Shown piece by piece: positions 40,211 through 48,700 of a DNA stretch of 64,000 nt; positions within the stretch are counted from its first letter, which is position 1; each line of letters opens with the position of its first letter. Made by a program: the position numbers and the translations under genes. This DNA comes from Vespula vulgaris. Taxonomy: Eukaryota; Arthropoda; Insecta; Hymenoptera; Vespidae. Where the stretch lies: assembly GCF_905475345.1 (NCBI RefSeq), contig NC_066589.1, forward strand, positions 4,556,001-4,620,000, written 5' to 3'. The notes beneath the pieces are model-generated. The model was not told where the DNA came from, searched no databases, and worked only from the letters and a program-made list of their open reading frames with translations.

Positions 40211-42720
40211 CCTGCTGTTGCTGCTATTACAAATGTTACTACTACTACTGCTACTACTACAAAACTTCTACTACCACTACTACTGTTACTATTATTATCG
40301 TTACTTTCCATCTCTGTCTCTTTCTTTTACCCCGTACAAATGCGCGCGTCTCATCCTTAGAATATCGTACAACATTCATTGCCACTTCAATGATACAACG
40401 TTAGATCTCCACGTTTATTCTGCGTATATCTATTTCTATTTTCTTCGACTTCTTCTCAGGTCAAGTTAATCGTCTTTGGTTTCCATGAAATTGCTTCTGA
40501 AATACTTGAAAATCTTTGGTATGGAAGATACACACATTGCTGAATTCTTGGTAATTGGCTCTTGGTTCGTTTCTTTGAAGATAGAAGAGAGAAGAGAGAG
40601 AGAGAGAGTCTCTTAGCAAGATGAAGTAACGGATAGCACTGTACGGGATTCATGGCATACTTAAGCACTACTATCGTAGGTGGTAGAAAGATTTAATGTT
40701 GAAAGAAAGAACGTATGCTATATATTACTGGTATTCGGTATTACGAAGAAATTTCAAAACGTGTTTCGGAGCTTAGGGACTCGAGTTTCAACATCATTGA
40801 GAAAGCTTCCTTCGAGAACGAGTCTTATCAAAGAGAAGAGTGTCTTCTTCAAAGATATCATTTAATATATTAGTATGTATTTCATTTTGGAACGACGAAT
40901 AAATAATCTCGTCAATGTTAGAAGAAACAGGAAAATCTAGGTTGGGATCAAGGACCAACGGCCTCTGTCGTTCTACGGTACTCTACAGGGTTGTGGTGTA
41001 CTATAGTATACTAGCACAGTAATAGTAGTAGTAGCAGCGGTAGTGTAGAACTTGGAGAAGACCGTTCGACGGAATGGAATTCAGTGAGGATCGTTGAGGC
41101 ATTCGGCCTAGGGGTACCGGTACCGCTTCCACGCGAATCTTGCCAATGTTCAGTCTCTACGTATCGACGGGTTTTACAAACTCCGTTGAAAAAAAGGTAC
41201 CTTCGAAGTAGATCCTCCTTCTTCTCGTCCACCTCCTCCTTTTTTAGAAAGAGAAAGAGAAAGAGCAAGAGGGAGAGACCTGGAAATGAAGTCGAGACGG
41301 AAGAGGAAAGGTGCGTGGCGAAGGATCGAAAGAAGAAAGCGAAGAGGAGGAATAAGAGTACGAGGGGGAAAGGTAAAAAATAAGGGCCTCCTTCCGCGAG
41401 GCGAGCGAACCGGCTCGTACTCGATAGCATCTGCGGCTTCCCTCGACAATAATAGTGCGGACCAAGAAATATGCGCGCGAGCGAGCGAGTCTCCATTGGC
41501 ATGGCTTTGATGGTCTCTCTCTTTCTGCCTCTTTGGAGAGAGCAGTTGGTGCTCTTGTTGCTGTTGGTCTTGGTGCTGCCGTTGGTACTGGCATTGGTAC
41601 TGGTATAGCTGGTGCTGAAGAGTGGCACGGAGAAGGAGTATGTAGAGGTACAAGTGTGTTATGCAGTGCTATGCTATCCGGGGTGGTAGTGGTGAGGGTC
41701 GACGGGGCCCAGTCAGGGCCCCAGAAATTCCAACAAGGACAGGGCATAATGCGCGACTCAAGGTCGGTTCTACTACTCTCTGGGCTCTCCCGGAGATGGG
41801 AGCACGTTCAGCAGGGTCGTACCGTGACCTCGCCGTTCTCCCACCACCACTGGAATCACTAACATCACCACCACTACTACCGCCACCACCACCACCACTA
41901 GTATCATCATCAGCACCACACGGGGATCGCCAGCTACGACAGGATCGTGGGCCTATGCCCGCGGCGCCCTGCATTTCACATTCCACGCCGATTAAAAGAA
42001 CGCGCACCCACTAGAATGCCAAAGGTGCTCCCCAACGCCGCGAGAACAGGGTCTTCTTTCCCAACGCAGTAGGGCCTCCTGCGTTTTTTGAACGATTCGA
42101 TTTGCTTTGGAAAAGCTTGCCATTTCGATATGGCTAAGAATTCAACCTCGACGTATTCAGATTTCATAGACCGTTTTGTAATGGCGCTTGTCATTTGCGA
42201 TTCCTTAACAAACCTCTGTTCTAAAGTAAAAGAGGCATGTGGTTTAAATACGCTCATGTATCTGTCTTGCAACTTTTGAAATGTCGTTTGTAATTAATTC
42301 CTTCGATGGAATAGTTGATCCCTGTCCTGTCAGCATCGATTAAAAGTTTCTCATGTCACGTCAGACATATCTTATTAATTATAATTCGTTCAGAGACAAT
42401 CAACGGAATGAAACGTTTTCAGGCATTGAATACCGATATCACGATTTTGAATAGAAACGAGCCAATGAGTTTAGAGGCGTATTTCCGGTAGCTCATCGCC
42501 ATGGTATCCCCCGAAAGAGCCTTTTGTTCGGCTTAGTTCCTCCTCCTAGATATATTCGGTCGGTTGGAGAAGAATGGATGGGAGGGAGGTGGCACGGAGT
42601 TTACGTTGGGACGGTCCTGTGGGGCCGAGGAGATGAGGACCGCCTTTTTATAGTGGGTAAGAAACAGGCATTTGAGGCCGCCACGAATAGAGGGAGAACG
42701 AGAGAGACAGACAGACAGAC

Positions 42721-42763
<43 letters not shown>

Positions 42764-45700
42764 GTGAGAGGGGGTAAGAGGAAGAATACGCAGAAGAAGA
42801 AGAACCACGGAGAAGAGAGCGTCTTGGAGGAAGAAGGTGAAGTAAGAAGACGAAGAAGAAGGAGTCAGCTGGTGTTGATGGTGGGGAGAAGAAGGATAAA
42901 GGGGGGAGGGAGGTAAGAAGGAAGCAGAAGAAGGAGTAGTAAGGGAAGAGAGAGAGAGAGAGAGAGAGGACTCGCGCTGCAAGAAGCGAAGGAAGAGAAG
43001 GCAAAAAAGGGAAAAAGGTGGGATCCCTTAAAAATTGAGACCCACAGAGGTGGGGATCGGAATTTCGGGCCCCGTAAACCGGCCAGTCTCGAAAAGGCCT
43101 TCGCGAAGATGAGGTGAGGAGAAGAGGAGAGACACGCGTTCGACGGCGTTGCGAAAGAGGAGGTAGAGGAGAGAGAAAGAAGTGGAAGAAGAGGAGGAAT
43201 GGTGGAGTTGCTGGTGGAGGAGTAAGAAGTAAACGAAGAAGAAGAAGAAGAAGAAGACGACGAAGAAAAGGACGAAAAGGAAGAAGTAGAAGAAGAAAAA
43301 GAAGAGAAAGAAGAAGAAGGTAAAGGTGGAGGAGGAGAAAGAAGAAGAAGAAGAGTCGAAGGTGGAGGTGGCGGAGGAGAAAGGAAACATCGCGTAGCGT
43401 GAGCTTCGTGGCCAGTACTCTGTGTACCCGGCATGGACCGTCAGTACACTCTCTGTGTACTCGTACCGGCGCACCAGTACCGCACGTACGTCGATAATTA
43501 TCATCAGCAATACCACCATCTAAATCATCGATTCGTCCAACAACGTCAGCAACAACGTCGTGACATTCAACAACAGCAGCAATACTTTCAACATCAACAG
43601 GAACAGATTTACGAGAACGTTGTCTCTCAGTATCGGATGAGAATGTGTTACCACAACGATTATGAGAACGACGAGCAGATCCAACGTTTTTATTGGGAAC
43701 AGTGTCATCGGCAGGATGACACAGACGCTACTGCCTATTACTATTGCGAATATGTAAGGAACCCAGTGTTTCTTTGATATTTCCACGATTGTATGTGCTT
43801 CGCGCTACAGTGCTAGGTTTCTTCGTTTAGTTCTTTGATATTCGTTTTGTTGGTTCCTTAATATTCTCGTCTCGCTGGGATATACGGCCGACTTCGAATT
43901 CCGATTTACAGTTTGATGTTTGCCCTCGGGCTATTACTGAGAATCGGATTTAAACGAGAGGCGGACGAATTATGTTCCAAAGTGTTTTTTAGGATGCCGT
44001 TTTAACGGTCGTAAATTCCTTGTCTCTTGCTGTTGAAAGGAGATGGTAAAAAAATTCGTTGTGTGAACCTCCAAGTGAACGCTCGCGTCGTGTTTTTACG
44101 CACGGCTTTTCCGAGGGTGCTCCTCTTTCCGTTCTGACGAAAGTGAATAAATATTTCTTTCGGAATTTACGACTGAGGAATTATAGATTAACGGTTTATC
44201 CTTCTACCGTATGTTCTTGACCGAATCATTTCGTTAAGCGAGAAATCAAACGGGTTAGAGAACGGTCGAGTGGAAAGTTTGGAATGTTAAATGGAAAGTT
44301 TACAATTACCTCAGATCCTCTTGATTCGACGATCCTTCTCCGAATACATCGTTTCGATAGAAATAAGCTCGATATCTAAAAGTGAATTATTTCTTATACG
44401 GTGCACGGTGTTCGCAAGAAAACGTAGACACCTATACGTGCTAAACGTTCTGATCATTTACACCATTGAGAATAATGATCCGATCGTAGAGCTTGAATCT
44501 TCGTAGTTCGTGATTCATTGGAAGTACAAATTCGGAATGTTCAACAATTTTCCATCGTCGTCGTCGATCATTATTCCATTCGTTTATTCTCAGCGTATTT
44601 ATCGTTCGCTATCGTTCCTCTAACGGTTCCAAAATAATCACGTTGCAGGCAAAGAAGGAAATTTACGACGTGAAGCAACAGAGGCTGTGTCTGGCTCAGG
44701 ATGAGTACAATCACCTCAACAACGCTCTAACGACGCTTGGTGCATCGCGTACCAGCTGTAAGTACCAGCTTTAATATCATTCACCAGAATCATCGTACTC
44801 TTTCATTAGCCTCTCATTAATAATTAAATGTCTGCTGTTTGTATGTATTCTGGACTTCCTGCTAGACTCATATTATCCAGCAAGATATTTCGAGTTGACG
44901 TAAGTATACATTTTCTTTCTCTTCCACAGTATGTTCCAGCTCGAGTTCGTTGAGCACCAAGTACGATCCAGATCTACTGAAATCCGATGTCGCGCTCGCG
45001 AGGAGCCGAGTGTCCCGGCTTAAACGAGAACTCGAACAAATTCGAGCGGAGATGAACTGCACGCAACGAGGAGTCGACACACTTGCTAGGTACGAACGAT
45101 TCACGTTATTATTACCTGATAAACTACAATTTTAAGAGCATATAGAGAGAAAGTGGGCAATTATTTTTGCTCGGTAGTCATGGGCCGTTTATTATCTCGA
45201 ATTGCCTGCTCGATCATTCTTACTCGTTACTCTTTCCGTGTATCTTCCCTGTAAATACGAAATCACGAGACTTTTTCAATCGTTAATACGCGTGACGAGT
45301 GATCAATTTCGACGATACCAACGAATGTACGAATAGCCTGGTTACGCCTTTCGTTATTGATCTTTTTCTCTCTGGTTTTGCTTGTAGCGTTGAACAAAAG
45401 TTGAGCGGTCATCATGGAGGTTGTTACAATATTACGGAAGCTCAGGCGATCATGACAGAGCTACGTAATATCCAAAAGTCTTTGAGTTCCGGTGAAAAGG
45501 AGAAGGCCGAGTTGATGCAATCGCTGGCGCAATTAAAAGACGAGTTAACGAGGCTGCAGCTCTGCGAGGGTAGCCCGGAGGCTAGTACTCTGAGTTTACC
45601 TCAGGAGAAGCTCAGCACCGCCTCTCAAACGGATCTTTCCGGCGAGTTGGTGCCAATTGGTACGAGGCTTGCTGAAATGGCGAGAATGAGGCTACAGTAC

Positions 45701-48700
45701 GACGAGGCGAGGAAGAGGATACAACATATTCAACAGCAGCTGGCCGATCTTGAAGAGAAAGTGACTCCTGGTCAAACGGAAAGCGACAAGGACAAGCTGC
45801 TACTCTTTCAGGAGAAGGAACAGTTGCTGAGAGAGTTGCGTAGCATAACTCCAAGGACGAGGACTCAACAGGACATGAAGAAGATACAGTGCGAGATACG
45901 ACGTCTCGAGCAGGATCTTAACAACGCCCTGGAGTTGTCGAACAAGACGATCACGGATCGAGTTAGATTGCACGAGGAGAAGCAAATGTTGCTTCAACAG
46001 CTGAGAGACGCTTTGCGTTCGATGGCGATGTTGGAGGGACAATTAAAGAGTCTCAGTGCTAGTACGCTATCCGTGAGCAGTAGTTCGAGCCTCGGTAGCC
46101 TTAGTACGACGAGTAGTAAAGGGTCTCTCAGTTCTGGACTTAGTTTCACCGACATTTACGGTGGACCACAGTGCTTGGGATCCGTCAGCTCGCAACAAGA
46201 TCGACCAGTCGATATGGTTGATTTACACAGGCGTGTCGAACGATTGCTGAGAGGCTCGGAACAGAACAATCACGTTAGTACGCCTTCTCCGGGTAGATCT
46301 CAACCCAGTCTTTCGCCACGGTCGAGTCTTTCGAGCGTTAGTCCACCGGTTTCGCCTCTTTACGAGAATGCTCCTATGGGTCCACCACCTGCATACGAGC
46401 AAGTGGAACTACAGAGGAGACAACAGAGATCAGCCTTATCGTCGAGTGTTCCTTCCTGTGCTCATTTGGATGGCAGTCAGCTCGAGGACAGACTGGCCGA
46501 ACTCAGGCTAAGTCAGCAACAAAGCTCGTCTCAAGAGCAAGCTGCTCTTCCTCCACACGATCGCCTCAAACTCGTCGTTGGGCCCCATCCTCCCGTCGAG
46601 TTGCAATCAGGCAACATGTCCCAAGGCAGCGGCCTAGGTAGGCCTGCTGCAACCCTTCCTGGATGTACCATGCAATTACAAGAACCACCACCTTTATCGC
46701 CTATCAGCGAGACACCACCGCCCACGGGTATACGTTCTAGGGCTAGTAGTTCTGGCACGAATACCAGATCCGTATCCGCTGCTGTTTCCGACGAAAGCGT
46801 TGCCGGTGATTCGGGTGTCTTCGAGGCGTCGAATCGTCGAAGACTTTCTGGATTGATCGGAGATGTCGATCCTCTTGTATCTGGTGAAATGAGTTTAGAA
46901 ACGGCCCAAGTACAGATTAAGCTTAGGTAGGTATTTCTTTAGCTTTTATCAAAACCTCGTTGGCTGCAGGAATGACAAAGGAAGTTCGCACCAAGCCCGT
47001 TATGTTCTATTAATCGAATGAAATATCTTTGCCAGGTACTCTATGAGCGATGGCCTCCTTCATATTGGCATCGAACGTGCACGAAATCTGGCTGCCCTTT
47101 TTATACCGAACAATGCACAAGTGTGAGTAATTTTCTTTTTCGTCGCTATCTTTCGATCTAATCGTCAGGCATTTTTGGTGTCGTAATCAAGTCGATCTCC
47201 TGCTATCGAGCTCGCAATGTATTTAAAACTGGAATGCAATTATGAAATACTCGACCGTATACCGGGATCATTGCCCAGTGAACGTCACGTTCACCTTCGT
47301 TACGTAACTCCGAACGCATTGTGCTAACGTTGATCTCGTTTTATAGTTTTGGCTACGATACACGTTAATGAACGTTCGATCATGCGAGAAATCCGAACAA
47401 TTAAGAGATCGCTTTACTCATCGAATTCCTTTTTATTTGAAAACAAAAAATGTTCTATGTAAGCAATCGACGTTTTATAAAATTTTTTTTTTTTTTTTTT
47501 TTTTTTTCAAATTGCAGATATATAAAGGCTGCGTTATTGCCGATGCAACCACCTGTTAATCAAATGTGTTGTACGAAAGCAGTGACGGATCTTCGAAAGC
47601 CAACATTCGGCGAAACCTTTCCGGTTGCTGTTCCTTTGAACAAGCTCTATACAAAGACGCTGCAGGTAAATGTTTGGTGCAGCGGCAACGAGTTTGAGGA
47701 GTGCTTGGTAAGTTTACCTGGTTATCGTTTCATTTGCATTTTATTTCCAAGAAAAATGACACAAATGAGACTTTGATTCATTACGTGTACATTTGCAGGG
47801 GTCCGCCCAAGTCTCGCTTGCAGACTTCAGTCCAGAGTCGCCGAGCGTAAAATGGTACAACATACTTTCCTTTCGCTTCATGCAGCCGTCCGATAGTCCT
47901 AGTACCAGTACTGGTAATAGTGCTTCAACCAGTATAGCGAAACAGGCTAAGCACGACAAACAGGAGTCAGATATTTCGGTTTATCGTGGAACGCAAAATA
48001 CCAAGGAAGAAAGTAGCGACGAAAGTACCATCATTAGTTCTCAAACGTCGACGTTGACGAGAAATCAGGGTTGCGATGAACTCCAAACCGCTGTATCTTT
48101 GAGGCTAGAAGAACTAGCCAATTGTTTGGGTAGCCCGGAAGAAGAAGATGAGGATGGTGGTACCGACAGTGGCAGCGAAGACAGCGAAGAAGAAGGTATC
48201 ATCGTGGAGTTCATGATGGAAGATAACGTTCTGGAGGATGTTTTAGAGCACGAGGTTAATACGACACTCTTCTTTCGCCATTTATTACTTTCTACATATT
48301 TTTGATAAAATTGTCGAATTTTTATTTTTATTTCATTCCTCGTTCTGTCCTCGTAGGAGGAAGAAGAGCTTAACGAAGAAACAAGAAGGACTCAGGATAA
48401 AGAGACCAACACTGAATGTATTTTTATCCCGGAGCAAGGCAAACAGAGAAAGCTTTCGGCAGCTGGCATGGTACCGGGTGCTATTCACGACGATAAGAAT
48501 TCTATCGTGATAAAGAGAAGTCAAACGTTTTCACCGAGTGCTGCTGTCAGCAAGAATCATTACATCTGTCGTGTAAGTACTACCCGTTGCGATTTTAATT
48601 TCATTTTCTGACAAATATTCTTAAACTTCGTCAATTTCGTTTCTACAGCTTAATCGAAGCGATAGCGACAGCAGCATGCCTCTCTATCGTAGAGGTGGAC

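Larger units (their letters stand above)
19688..44648 (+). other. kibra intron 3 (25.0 kb)
   Basis: No independent gene is supported. Contents: (TTTC)n at 19728-19764; (GATA)n at 21357-21421; GC-richer stretches near 21.5-22.1, 26.6-27.9 and 35.1-36.5 kb; GA runs near 24.08 kb; a MITE-like element (24323-24947); (GAAA)n at 26577-26637; TE-like termini at 29.81, 37.23 and 38.5 kb; an AT tract (31975-32075); (CT)n at 33885-33952; and a GC-rich block with a possible internal promoter and alternative first exon (39.7-43.8 kb). The rest, for example 22.5-24, 30.5-31.9 and 37.4-38.5 kb, is AT-rich with nothing recognisable. A CTAAC branch signal lies about 30 nt before exon 4. Confidence 0.85.

Noticed and set aside
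39855..40469. 204-codon plus-strand frame over the 11-bp and CTG repeats
   Set aside because: No ATG at the start, repeat period not a multiple of three, and poly-Leu from CTG/CTA; coding not supported although transcription is possible.
41011..42014. Long overlapping frames on both strands (Ser/Thr/Pro, Gly/Val/Ala)
   Set aside because: GC-rich repetitive sequence with trinucleotide runs; four or more frames open together. It may be part of an untranslated first exon but no frame stands out.
41976..42279. 98-codon minus frame and 63-codon plus frame of fairly normal composition
   Set aside because: Opposed overlapping frames without recognised domain or splice context; kept out for lack of evidence, though a conservation check would be reasonable.
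42865..43519. 189- and 163-codon minus frames of Ser/Phe/Leu
   Set aside because: Complement of the GAA/GGA polypurine tract.
45612..46758. Minus-strand frames opposite kibra exon 6
   Set aside because: Shadows of the coding strand.
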